A stretch of DNA of 64,000 bases, taken from the NCBI RefSeq assembly GCF_028368855.1, contig NZ_JAQNCY010000007.1, forward strand, positions 165,242 through 229,241. Direction: 5' to 3'. This document shows positions 32,446 to 42,700 of this stretch, piece after piece. Position 1 is the first letter of the stretch, and each line of letters starts with the position of its first letter. A model generated the notes under the pieces. The model saw only the letters and a list, made by a program, of their open reading frames with translations. It was not told where the DNA came from and searched no databases. This DNA comes from Leisingera sp. SS27 (lineage in GTDB: Bacteria > Pseudomonadota > Alphaproteobacteria > Rhodobacterales > Rhodobacteraceae). A program made the position numbers and the translations under genes.

Positions 32446-33795
32446 ATGAGTCCTGAAATGGCAAAAACTTTTGATGTCGCCGGTATCGGCTTTGGCCCTG
32501 CAAATATCGCTTTGGCGGCGCTGTTTGATGAAGAAGGCCTGTATCCGAATGCAGTGTTCCTGGATAAGTCGGACAACCCTGTCTGGCAGCAGGAAATGCT
32601 GTTTGAAAATGCGCTCGACATTCATTCGAATATTCAGAACATCCCGCACCGGGATCTGGCCACGCTGCGGTCGCCGCGCAGCAAATACACGTTCATGAAT
32701 TACCTGCACAGCACCGGTAAGCTGCTGAGCCATCTGAACATGGATCTGCTGATGCCGATGCGGCCTGACTTTGCCGCCTATGTCGGCTGGGTTGCGGAGC
32801 AGCTGTCCGGCAACTTGCAGACTGGATGCGGGGTGGAGCGGATCACCATGCTGGATGAGGCGCACCGGCATGTCTACCGGATCGACATGCAATCGGGTGA
32901 TCCCGTTTTTGCCCGCCATGTGGTGGTGGGCACAGGCCGCGAGCCCTATATCCCGCCTGCGTTTGAGACGCTGACCGCCTCCGGCCGGGTGTTCCACCTG
33001 AACCGATACAACAGCGCGCATAAGGCGCTGCTGAACAAGGGCGCCCGCAAGTTTGCCGTTGTCGGCAGCAGTCAGAGCGCGGTGGAAATCCTGCTGCATC
33101 TGTCCAAACACGAGCCGCGTCTGGAACTGCACAGCTTCATGCGCCGCTTTGCCTTCCCGCTGAAGGACACCAATCCGTTCATGAGCGAGATCTACTTCCC
33201 GTCCTTCACCGACATGTATTTCGAGGCCGGCAAGGACCTGAAGGGGCGGATCGACCGCGATGTCCACCGCACCAACTACGGCGCCTGCGACATGGATGTG
33301 CTCGAGGAGCTGTACCGCCAGCTGTACTATGACCGGATGCATGGGGTGAACCGGATCACCATCAACAGGCTGACCGATATTCTTGCGGCGGAAGAGAGTG
33401 CGGATGGCGTCCGTCTGACGGTGCGCGACGGGGAGAGCGGCGAAACCCGCAGCGAGAGTTTTGACGGCGTGATCCTGGCAACCGGGTTCCGCAATATCGG
33501 CAGCGACAGCAGATCGGTGCAGGTTCCGGGCATTCTGGAAGGGGTGCAGGACCAGCTGGCACTGGACGAAGAGGGCTGCGTTCAGGTGGACCGGTCCTAC
33601 CGCGCGCAGCTGCAGCCCGGGTATGCCGGCGCCGGCGCGCTGGTTCTGAACGGGTTGTGCGAGGCGACCCATGGCATGGGTGATGCGGGGTCCCTGTCGC
33701 TGCTGGCGCCGAGGGCGCAGACCATCGCCAATGCGCTGCTGCAGCAGGATCTTGATGCGGATGCCGGCCTGGCCAGCGGCGTTGCGGCCCAATAG
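32446..33795 (+). CDS. Second lysine/ornithine N-monooxygenase family flavoprotein
   Basis: 449 residues (445 if the in-frame ATG at 32458 is used; neither has a good ribosome site). FAD motif GIGFGPANIALAALF near residue 12, NADPH motif VVGSSQSAVEILLHL near residue 202, and an ILATGFRNIG end block. It is clearly of the SidA family but differs from the one at 20319 throughout, so it is not a recent duplicate. It lies just after the diaminobutyrate-type aminotransferase and may hydroxylate the terminal amine of its product, or of ornithine or lysine (inference). Confidence 0.84.
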   Translation: MSPEMAKTFDVAGIGFGPANIALAALFDEEGLYPNAVFLDKSDNPVWQQEMLFENALDIHSNIQNIPHRDLATLRSPRSKYTFMNYLHSTGKLLSHLNMDLLMPMRPDFAAYVGWVAEQLSGNLQTGCGVERITMLDEAHRHVYRIDMQSGDPVFARHVVVGTGREPYIPPAFETLTASGRVFHLNRYNSAHKALLNKGARKFAVVGSSQSAVEILLHLSKHEPRLELHSFMRRFAFPLKDTNPFMSEIYFPSFTDMYFEAGKDLKGRIDRDVHRTNYGACDMDVLEELYRQLYYDRMHGVNRITINRLTDILAAEESADGVRLTVRDGESGETRSESFDGVILATGFRNIGSDSRSVQVPGILEGVQDQLALDEEGCVQVDRSYRAQLQPGYAGAGALVLNGLCEATHGMGDAGSLSLLAPRAQTIANALLQQDLDADAGLASGVAAQ

Positions 33796-33813
33796 GCGGA
33801 AAGGTCTGTTTCC

Positions 33814-35121
33814 ATGCGTTTTGACACAATCGCGGTGCGCGGCGGCTATGGCGAGCCGTCGGCACTGGCAAACGAAGGCGCGATCTGCGAGCCGGCCTAT
33901 CTGTCGCCTGCCCAGCATTTCGCCTCTTCCGAACACATGCGGCAGGCGCTGAGCGGGGAGGCGGACGGCTGGGTCTATACCCGGATCGACAATCCGACCG
34001 TGCGCCAGCTGGAGACCACAATTGCGGCGCTTGAGGCCTATGGCGGCGGGTTCACCGCCACCGCCACGGTGTTTTCCTCCGGTATGGCGGCGCTGTTCAT
34101 GGCGGCCACCGCGCTGGTGGCCGATGACCCGGCCCGGACCAAGGCGAACATCGTGCTGCCCGCGGCCTGTTATGGCGGCAGCTTCATGCTGTTCCGGGAA
34201 CGGTTCCAGCAGGACCGCGGGATCGAGCTGCGCTGGATCCAGGACACGCTGGATCTTGGCGAATGGGAGCGTGCGGTCGACGGCAACACCCGGTTCGCGC
34301 TGTGCGAGGTGCCGTGCAACCCGCTGCTGCGGATGACCGATATCCCTGCGCTGGCCCGTATCACTGCGGCCCAGGGCGTGCCGCTGATGGTGGATGCCAC
34401 CCTGTCCAGCCCGGCGGTGATGCGGCCGCTGGTCCTGGGGGCCGATATCGTGGTGCATTCGGTCAGCAAGTCCATGTCGGCGAGCGGGCTGAGCATTGCC
34501 GGTGCCGTGGTGTCGCGGCCCGGTATCTGCTGCCCGCACCCGCGGCAGGAGATGCGCGGCGATTTTGCCGGGTTCCTCAAGCGCGGCCCGCAGCGTGACA
34601 CCGGTGTCATCCTCAGCCCGTTCAATGCCCTGCAAAGCCTTGCGGATCTTCGCAGCCTGCGCAGCCGGATGCAGATCATGGGGCGTTCGGCCAAGCGGCT
34701 GGCAGAGGTTCTGGCCGCGCATCCGGCGGTCGCAGAGACCTTCTATCCCGGACTGCCGGGCATGCCCGACCATGAGATTGCCCGGCGTGACATGGTGCTG
34801 GTGGACAGCGACCTGGAGCCGGGCGGGCAGGAGAATTGCTTTGGGTACCTGATGTCGGTGCGGATGCGCGGTGGTATCCCGGCAGCCCGGGCCTTTCTTG
34901 ACGGGCTGCAGATCTTCTGGCGTGCAAATGATCTGGGACGCATCAAGAGCACTGCAACCATCCCCTCGATTTCGACTCATTCGCAGCTCAGCGAAGCCGA
35001 GAAGAAGCTGGGCGGCATCCCGGGCGATCTGGTTCGTCTCAGCGTCGGCTGCGAGCATGAGGACGATATCGTTGCTGATGCCGTCCAGGCGCTGGACCGT
35101 GTCCGCAAGGTGGCGGCATGA
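33814..35121 (+). CDS. Cystathionine gamma-synthase-like PLP enzyme
   Basis: 435 residues, fold type I Cys/Met-metabolism family. The PLP lysine lies in HSVSKSMSASG (family normally HS-TKY-GGH), with MVDATLSSPAVMRPL before it and LRSLRSRMQIMGRSAKRLAEVL after. These enzymes do gamma- or beta-eliminations and replacements, and relatives in secondary metabolism form new C-C or C-heteroatom bonds at the gamma carbon of an amino acid. With an N-oxygenase next door, it may act on an amine or amino acid side chain (inference). It overlaps the next gene by ATGA. Confidence 0.82.
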   Translation: MRFDTIAVRGGYGEPSALANEGAICEPAYLSPAQHFASSEHMRQALSGEADGWVYTRIDNPTVRQLETTIAALEAYGGGFTATATVFSSGMAALFMAATALVADDPARTKANIVLPAACYGGSFMLFRERFQQDRGIELRWIQDTLDLGEWERAVDGNTRFALCEVPCNPLLRMTDIPALARITAAQGVPLMVDATLSSPAVMRPLVLGADIVVHSVSKSMSASGLSIAGAVVSRPGICCPHPRQEMRGDFAGFLKRGPQRDTGVILSPFNALQSLADLRSLRSRMQIMGRSAKRLAEVLAAHPAVAETFYPGLPGMPDHEIARRDMVLVDSDLEPGGQENCFGYLMSVRMRGGIPAARAFLDGLQIFWRANDLGRIKSTATIPSISTHSQLSEAEKKLGGIPGDLVRLSVGCEHEDDIVADAVQALDRVRKVAA

Positions 35122-36113
35122 CAGCGGATGTCTATGTTTCCGGCGTGAGCGCCTGGCTGCCGGACACCGTTTGCACGGTGGAGGAGGCCGTTTCGCAAGG
35201 CCGTTATGACGCAGACCGGGCGGCAACGGATGGATTCACCTCGGTCTGCATCGAAAAGCATCTGAGCCCGCCGGAAATGGCGCTGCGGGCGGCGCGGCCG
35301 CTGCTGCGGCCCGAGGACGCAAGCGCCATCAATTCGCTGTATCTTTGCAGCATCCACCGGCATGGCCACAAGCTGCTGTGGCCGCCGGCAAGCTATCTGC
35401 ACCGGGTGCTGGAGCTGGACAGCCGCACCCGTGTCATGTCGCTGAACCAGGGGTGCAATGGCGGCTTCACCGCGGTCTCTCTGGCCTATGACCTGATCCG
35501 TGCCGGGCTGCCGGGCGATCAGCTGGTTGTTGGCGCGGACCGGTTTTCGGGTTCGGCGTTTGACCGGTTCAACTCGGATTTGGGGACGCTCTACGGCGAT
35601 GCGGCGTTTGCGCTGCGGCTGAGTGCGGCCCCCGGCGCCTACCGCATTGCCTGCCTCGAGCTGGAGTCGGAACCGGCGCTTGAACCGATGTACCGGGCCG
35701 TCACGCCAGAGCCGGAAGGGCCCGGTGATCACGATGTCAAGTCTGCCAAGAAGGCGTATCTGGAGGCGCATGGCCGGGAAGGGTTCAACGCGCTGTTCAT
35801 CCCGGCATTGCAGCGTTTGCGCCGCAGGCTGCTGGACAGTGCAGACCTTGAAACGCGCCCGGCAGACTATGTCATCTACCCCAATGTCGGAGCCGGGTTA
35901 AGCGCCCGGCTGTACGCCGGCGCCTTTGCGGATCTGGCGCGGCAGGACATGTGGGGCTTCGGGCGCAGCATCGGGCATACGGGAACGGCTGACCAGTTTC
36001 TCGGCCTGTGGGAGCTAGGCCGGAGGCAAGCGCTTCGCAAGCATGACCGGGTGCTGATGATTGGCGCCGGAAACGGTCTTGGCCTTGCAGCCATGCTGCT
36101 GGAAAAGACCTAG
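35118..36113 (+). CDS. KAS III (FabH)-like acyl-transferring enzyme with altered catalytic residues
   Basis: 331 residues with thiolase fold. The nucleophile is clear (SLNQGCNGGFTA, Cys113). The usual His of the PHQAN block is absent: that place reads IYPNVGAG. The usual Asn of GNTG is His (IGHTGTADQF, His287). FabH enzymes need Cys-His-Asn to decarboxylate malonyl-ACP, so Claisen condensation is doubtful. Relatives that lost that triad act as acyltransferases or ester/amide-forming enzymes; this is proposed here. It is the last gene of the aminotransferase-oxygenase-PLP-KAS module. Confidence 0.78.
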   Translation: MTADVYVSGVSAWLPDTVCTVEEAVSQGRYDADRAATDGFTSVCIEKHLSPPEMALRAARPLLRPEDASAINSLYLCSIHRHGHKLLWPPASYLHRVLELDSRTRVMSLNQGCNGGFTAVSLAYDLIRAGLPGDQLVVGADRFSGSAFDRFNSDLGTLYGDAAFALRLSAAPGAYRIACLELESEPALEPMYRAVTPEPEGPGDHDVKSAKKAYLEAHGREGFNALFIPALQRLRRRLLDSADLETRPADYVIYPNVGAGLSARLYAGAFADLARQDMWGFGRSIGHTGTADQFLGLWELGRRQALRKHDRVLMIGAGNGLGLAAMLLEKT

Positions 36114-36726
36114 GGCAAGGTCCCGCTTTCAGGCGGGGTGGAAGCGGTTCGCATACTCAGAGACGGCCAGCCAGCTAAAGCTTGGGTGGCCGTTTCGGCC
36201 GCGGGCAGGCTGCGTGCCTGCGCTTCGTTAGACAGGGCAGCGGTCCGGTGTCCACTCTGCCGTGCCAAAGAGATTCGGAACCCTTTGAAAGCCGTCCCCG
36301 GGTGTTCGGCTGCCGGACAGGAATGCGACAAACTGCAGTGCATTTGCGTCATGCTGATCCGCCGGTCAGGCTGGGAGGCCGGCGAGGCGATACTGGTTGC
36401 CCTTACGTTAATCAGCGCCCTGAAATGCCAATGAAACAAACATTCTGAAATTCCTATGCGGGCGCAATTCTGTTACCGTTCGAATTGCGTCTGAAGTGTT
36501 AACGTCTTGCCGGAAAAGGGTTTGATTGCCGGTTCTCCCGGCTGGCCGCCGTGCCGGCAGAGCGAAGATGCCCATTCCTTTTTAGGTCAAAAATTATGAC
36601 CCTATTTTCGTGGTGAATAATGTATTTCGGATAGAAATTTGAGCGAATAGTCCGGCTTTCCTACCAAGTTTGGCCAAGTGCACAGGCGTGTGCAGAACTG
36701 GCAACTTGGACTGAAGGCTGAACCGC
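36114..36726. other. 613-base non-coding gap before the toxin gene
   Basis: No convincing gene. Short open frames on both strands (36138-36434 plus, 36110-36439 minus) have no protein-like composition or ribosome site. The right half (36440-36726) is lower in GC and holds the LysR-type dyad at 36463-36489, so it is the probable promoter region of the giant gene. Confidence 0.6.
36463..36489. promoter_or_regulatory. LysR-type box upstream of the RTX toxin gene
   Basis: CGCAATTC at 36463-36470 and GAATTGCG at 36482-36489 form a perfect 8-bp dyad around 11 bases. This fits the T-N11-A form of LysR-type regulator sites. It lies about 240 bases before the toxin start. A LysR gene is located directly after the toxin gene. 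Confidence 0.5.
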
Positions 36727-39700
36727 ATGACAACGACTGACGAACTCCTCTACGCTGAAGCTGGTGAAGAAGCCGTACTGGCCGCGGAATACGATCACAT
36801 TGCCGATGTCATGGCCGAAGTTCTGGCGGACCTCAATCTGGCAGTGTCGGAAAACGCAGCTGCGCTGCGGGAGATCCTGCGGTCCAGTTTCAGCAAGGTC
36901 GCAGGAGACCAGGCCGCGGAAGACACGCTGTTCAACAAGTTTGCCAATATCGATGACGACCTGATGCCGGAAGGGCTGGCGATCCTGCCGGAGCACAGCC
37001 TGGGCGGTGCGCATGCGGCTTATTCGGCAAACGCAGGCGGCACCATTGTGCTGACCTATGACGCCATCACCGGCGGCCGCGCCTATCTGAAGTATCTGCT
37101 GGCGGAAGAGCTGGGCCATCACTTTGATGCGCTTTTGGGGGATGGCGACAGCAGCGGTGACGAAGGGGCGAAATTCGCTGCTGCGCTTTATCCGGATATT
37201 GCTGAGGCGTTTGAAATCGATACTGCGGCGGAAGCGGCGGATGAGGATGCCGGCGTCTTTGAAATGGGCGGTGAAGGGTTTGATATCGAGTTCGCCGGCG
37301 CCGAAGGCACCAGCAGCGGCGCACTGAAAAAGAACAAGAGCAAGAGCCTGGCGGATGGCCTGAATGAAATCCGCAACGATCTGACAACACCGGGTGAGTT
37401 TGCGTGGCGCCTGCGCAGGGCCGCAAGCCAGGATGCGGCGGGCCTGCTGGATGTAAATGAAGGGGATGCAACGGCAGTTAATGCGGATGGGTTCGATTTC
37501 GTGAACCTGATCCGGCTGCGCAAGCCGGAGTCTTCCAGGATCGCCTTTCTCAAATCCGCGGCCCCGCTGGTTCAATCCGGCACCACCGGTACATCCGTTG
37601 ATCCCGATGCGCGGCCCAGCCTGAAAACCAGCTTTCTGGGCGCTGCTAAGCGGGTCAAGGAAAGCGCCACCAGCACAGGATCGCTGGTGAAGAAGAAGGT
37701 GGGTAACCTGAAAACGCGGATCCTTGAGGCCCGCAGCGGTTCGACGGGGGACGAAGCACCGCTGGTGGAGGCCGAAGAAGGCGACATCGAGGACCTGGCA
37801 GGCCTGAAAAGCCGGATTGCCCAGTTCAACAGCAGCGATTCCCGCACCAGGCCTTTTGATTACTTCTTTGAAAAAGTTGTGAAGCCCAATCGTGATCCAG
37901 CACTTGGAGACCTGACTGAGGTGCAGAAGCTGGAGATCCTGAAGAAAATTCCGACAACGATGCCGGATGGTGTCGGGACTACCACTTTTGCCTTCCAGTC
38001 CGAGCGTAATCACGGGATTGGCGCCAAGGGAGTTGTCGGGGGCGGGTTCAAGGCCGGGGCCAGCGTAGATTCCGAAACCACTTCTGTCTTTACCATCACT
38101 GCCAAGGATGGCGTTTTTTCGGTGGATCTGGTGATTGCCAGCGGCCGGTCCTTCAAGCTGCGGGGCGACTATGGTGCAGGGGTCGATGTGGCCTATACGC
38201 AGCCGACACTGGATGTGAAGCTGATCAATTACCAGAAGACCGCCACCTGGTCCTCAGAGAACCTGGATCTGGGCGCAGTTCAGTATCTGATCGAGAAGCT
38301 GTACACCGGCACGCTGGACGCCATTGATTTCCAGACCTACACCCGCGAGATCAAGAAGAAGGGCGAGGTTGCGGCGGGCCTTTCCAGCGGGATCGCTGGT
38401 TCCACGGGGGCCGATTCGGAGAACGTTGGGGCCGCGGACGGGACCTCCAGCGGCTCGATCACGGTCACGACGCCGGGCAACAAGGAAGTCACCAAGGTCA
38501 ATATCGACAAGCTGCTGCTGAACGACCCGGACGCAGTATCCAAGCGGGCGGCGCTGACTTCAGGCGGTGTCACCCTGGGCTGGACGCCTGTGTCCGGCGG
38601 CGCAGGTCTGCGGGCGGATGAGGCGCGGCCTGACAACGTTGCCGGCTCGGCGGCGCAAAGCTACGCCACCGAAGAGGCCCGGCTGGGCCAGGCGAAGATC
38701 GCCGAGGGGGGGCGGTTCGAGATCCCCTTCTCGCTGCACAAGAACACGATTGGCGGGATCGCCAAGGAACTGCTGGGGTTCAAGAACGGGCTGCAGAAAC
38801 TGTTCGGCCGGGACGTCTTCAACGAATGGCGGGCGCAGGCGCGGCGGCTGTCCAGTGCGGCGGGCGAGGCCTTTGGCAACGACAAATCAAAAAAGTTCGT
38901 TGTGAGTTTCAAGATCCGCGATGATGCCGCTGAAGCGCTGTACAAGAAGCATATTGTGCGGGACAGCTCCGGACATCAGGTCGGGTTCGACAATACAGGG
39001 TTCCAGAAGGACGTTCAGAAGATCCTGAAAGACCCAACCAAGTCAAAGAACGCAAATCAGCTGACCTTTGATGTTTCGGTAAAATCGGAGCTCCCCGATA
39101 TCGAGAAGGTGTCCGGCGGGTTTGTGGTCAAGGCAGGCGGTTCGGCTGGCTATACCGTAGGCCAGACGCTGGAAATCCAGAAGAACCTGACCTTTTACAA
39201 GGCGCCGCCGAGCCAGGCGGGGACCAGCCGCGTACGGGCCGGGGCGGGGGATGACCAGCTGTATCTGCTGGGTGATGACGGCAGCGATATCGAGCGCCTG
39301 CTGAGCTGGGATGCGCTGTCGGGCGAAGTGTCTGCCGGGTTTTCCCGGATGGTGGACAGCAAGGCGCCGGCGGGCCAGTTCGCAACAGAAGTCCGTCACG
39401 CACCGCAATCGCTCTATGTCGGGGTCGGTAAGGACGGCAAGCCTTGCGGCCAGTGCGTGGGGCTGTCGCTGGGCTATCTCTACAGCCTGTCGCAGTCCGA
39501 CAGCGTCAAACAGAAATTCCTGGACGGCGTGTTCACCCATTCAAGGATCGTGGACAACAGCGGCAGTTCCATCCGCGAAGACGTGGAAAGCGTCGGGTTC
39601 CAGAGCCTGATCCGCCGCCTGAGTGCATTCGGCAATTCCGGAGATGCGGCGCAGTCAGTTCTGAACGGTCAGGGCAGCCTGACCCTGGATCAGGTGATGT

Positions 39701-42700
39701 CGCGGCTGCAGGCGTCCTCGGGGGATGCGTTTTATGAGCTGCATACTGGCAACCATGCCTTTGCCGTGGCCAAGAAGGTTTCCGGCGGCACGGCCAGCTA
39801 TCATTTCTATGAGACCAATGCTGCCGAGGTGAAACTGTCCTCGGCGTCAGAGGCAGGAACAGCCGGGGCGCTGAAGTCGATCATCGAGAGCCATCTGCTG
39901 CAGAAAAGCAGCGGCGGGCACTGGGAAGGCAGCCTGGCGTCCTACTATGATACACAGAAGAATTCCGCAGGCAGCCTGGTGTTCGATGCCTATCAGTTCG
40001 ACCCTGCAAAAGTGGCCGGGAAAGAGGCTTTCACCGATCTTGACGGTTTGCTCGAAGGCGACGGTTTCGTAACCGAGCGGCAGCGCCTGGCCAAACTTGG
40101 CGACGTCAGCCTGAACGGCAAAGCTGTTTCGGCTCTGGCGCTCTATGATGCGGGCACTTCGGTGCATGGGTTCAAAGTGTCCGGCAACGTGTTCAGCGAA
40201 CTGTCGAGCGGCGGCGCGATGCTGTCTGATCTGCGCTTTGACGTGCGCGGTCTGGAGGGCGTTCTGTCCAGTGACCTGGCGGATGCGGAGAAGGTCAAGA
40301 TCGCAGTGATCCTGAAGCAGCGGCTGGAGGCGGAAAGCGGCGATCTCTCCAAAGTGTTCAGCACCGGGTCGCTGGAGGAAAGCACAGTCGGGTCCACCAA
40401 TCTGGCGCAGTCGCTGGCAGATGTGATCACCTCTAAGATCACCGGCGCCTATCAGGCCGCACCGGACTTCCATCAGGCGGTAGAGACCGCAACGGGCCAG
40501 AGCCGGAACCTGCGCAAGTCGCAGGAGCTGCAAGCGAAGTTCGGGTTGTCCATTGAGGACACTGCCTCGGTTCTGCGGGTTGCGGAACTGTCCAAGCAGC
40601 TGAACGGCTACAGCGAGCAGGATTTCCAGACACTCAGAAACAAGCACCGCGGTGCGTCTGACCTTCAGCTGCTGGAGATTGCGGCAACGGATCAGCTGCG
40701 CCGCAGCGTGCGCGGGCTGGATGACGGAACCGCGATTGTGGACATGGCGGATTGGACCCGGTCCGACGCGATGAGCTATCTCAACGACAAGGGCGTGTTC
40801 CGGGCCGGGCCTTATGCGGACCCTCTGGATGTGGCCGCGGTCCGCAAGATCGTCAACAGCGGCACCTACCGGGACCGGCTGGAGCTGGTCAGCGCACTGA
40901 CCAAGATTGATCCTGAGCTGTACCGTGGGATCGAGGGCAAGCTGCGCCAGGACACGGATCTGGAAACCCAGAAGCTGGGCCAGTCGCTGCGCCGTAACTT
41001 CCGCCCGACACGGGCGCAGAAGGCGCTGAACGGGGCGAATATCAGCTTTACCACCCTGACGACATTGAACTCCGTACGTTCCGTAATCACCGATTGGAAC
41101 AACCTGAACACCACCCAGAAAGCGCTGACGGTAACAGAGCTGGCGGGCGGCGTGGCGCTGCCGACGGTGGTCAGCAAGGGGATCAGCACCGGCTTCAAGC
41201 TGGCAGGCAAGGCGCTGGGAACCGTGGGCAAGGCGGTCAAGGCTGGGGCGCTTGACCTGGTTCTGGCACCGATCAGTCTGGCGTCCATCGGGCTGGAATG
41301 GAAAGATTTCTGGGACAACAACGGCGACACCGGAAGCATCGAATACAAGTCCCTGGTCTCCAGCACCGTGATCACCACGGTATCGCTGGCCGCCAGTGTC
41401 GCGCTGACCGGCGTCTCGATTGCGGCGGCAGTCTCGGCATCCGCTGCAGGCACGACGGTTGCGGCTGCTGCGGCAGCCGGGTCGCTGCTTGCCACCGTCG
41501 CCTCCTCTGCCGGCCCTATTGGCCTGGCCATCGGGGCCGCGGCATTCATCATCCAAGGCATCGTTCAAGGTGCGCTGCAGATTGAAGAATACGGCGATTA
41601 TTTCGAAAACACCGCTGACAAGGTGCATCAGTTCTTTGCGGCCTGGGTCGGGGTGGAAACCCGCGGGTTCAAGGAAGCCAAGGCCCGCAAGCAGGGCGAG
41701 GAAGCGGCGGCCGACACCGAAACCAGCCTGCTGGATGGCTGGAATGAAACCAAGGCCTATCTGTCTGACATCTTTGCCAAGAGCGGCCACAAGGACCTGA
41801 ATGTCCGGAACCGCAGCTTCAACGTGAACTATGGCATTGTCGATTATGACGGCGACAATGACGGCGACAAGGATGAGGTCGGCTATCTGCTGCAGCAGGA
41901 AGAGCCGGTTTACGGCAGCCTGGAGCGGATCACCACGCATCTGATCGCCACCGGCACCACGGTGTGGGCGGAGCTGGGCCGCAAGGCAGGCGAGTCGGTC
42001 ACCGGCGACCTGAACAAGAAGAACCTGTTCAATCTGGACGACACCACCGAGCTGGCCCGGCTGACCGGCGGCAATCTGGCGGATGTCTACAACATGTCGT
42101 CAAAGGCTGAGGCAGGCCATCTGGACGGCGGCGCCGGAACCGACACGCTGATCTTGGATGCGGACGGGCATGTTGCAGCCATTGACCTGAGAGCAGGCAC
42201 CGGACGGATCGTGCATCCGGACCCGATCGGCTTCAACTTGTCGAGCATTGAAAATATCTCGGTGGTGAATGCGCACAGTTTCACCAAAGTCTATGGCGAT
42301 GATGGCGACAACCTGCTGGATGTGCGCGGCAGTGGCTTTGCGGCCGGCTATGAGGTGCATGGCGGCGGCGGCGCCAACACGATTGTCGTTAACAGCGGCA
42401 TTATCATTCACAGCACCAGTGACGACACCTTCTTGTGGAGCAAGGGCGCATCAGGCCATATCTGGCTGGACAAGAACGACGGCCCGCAGGCGGCGCTGAT
42501 CGAGCTGCCGGACAATTACGACCGCTATACGCTGGACACCTCGGCCAACGCGCTGGTGCTGCGCGGGCCGGACGGTAAGACCCTGCAAATCGGCGACATC
42601 TTTGAAAGCAACGGCGTGGTGCGCAAGAACAAGATCTTGCAGTTCCGCGACAAGAGCGGTGCCAATTTCTCGCTGACGCTGGAGAACGCCTATCGAGCTG

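Noticed and set aside
32395..35226. Very long open frame on the minus strand
   Set aside because: It runs antisense to the second N-monooxygenase and CGS-like genes, has low-complexity His/Arg/Gln composition and arises from the GC-rich wobble positions; similar antisense frames occur at 39847-41940, 46591-47811 and 2841-4730.
36138..36434. 98-residue ORF in the gap before the toxin
   Set aside because: No ribosome site, no recognisable fold, and cysteine/alanine-rich chance composition; left as non-coding.
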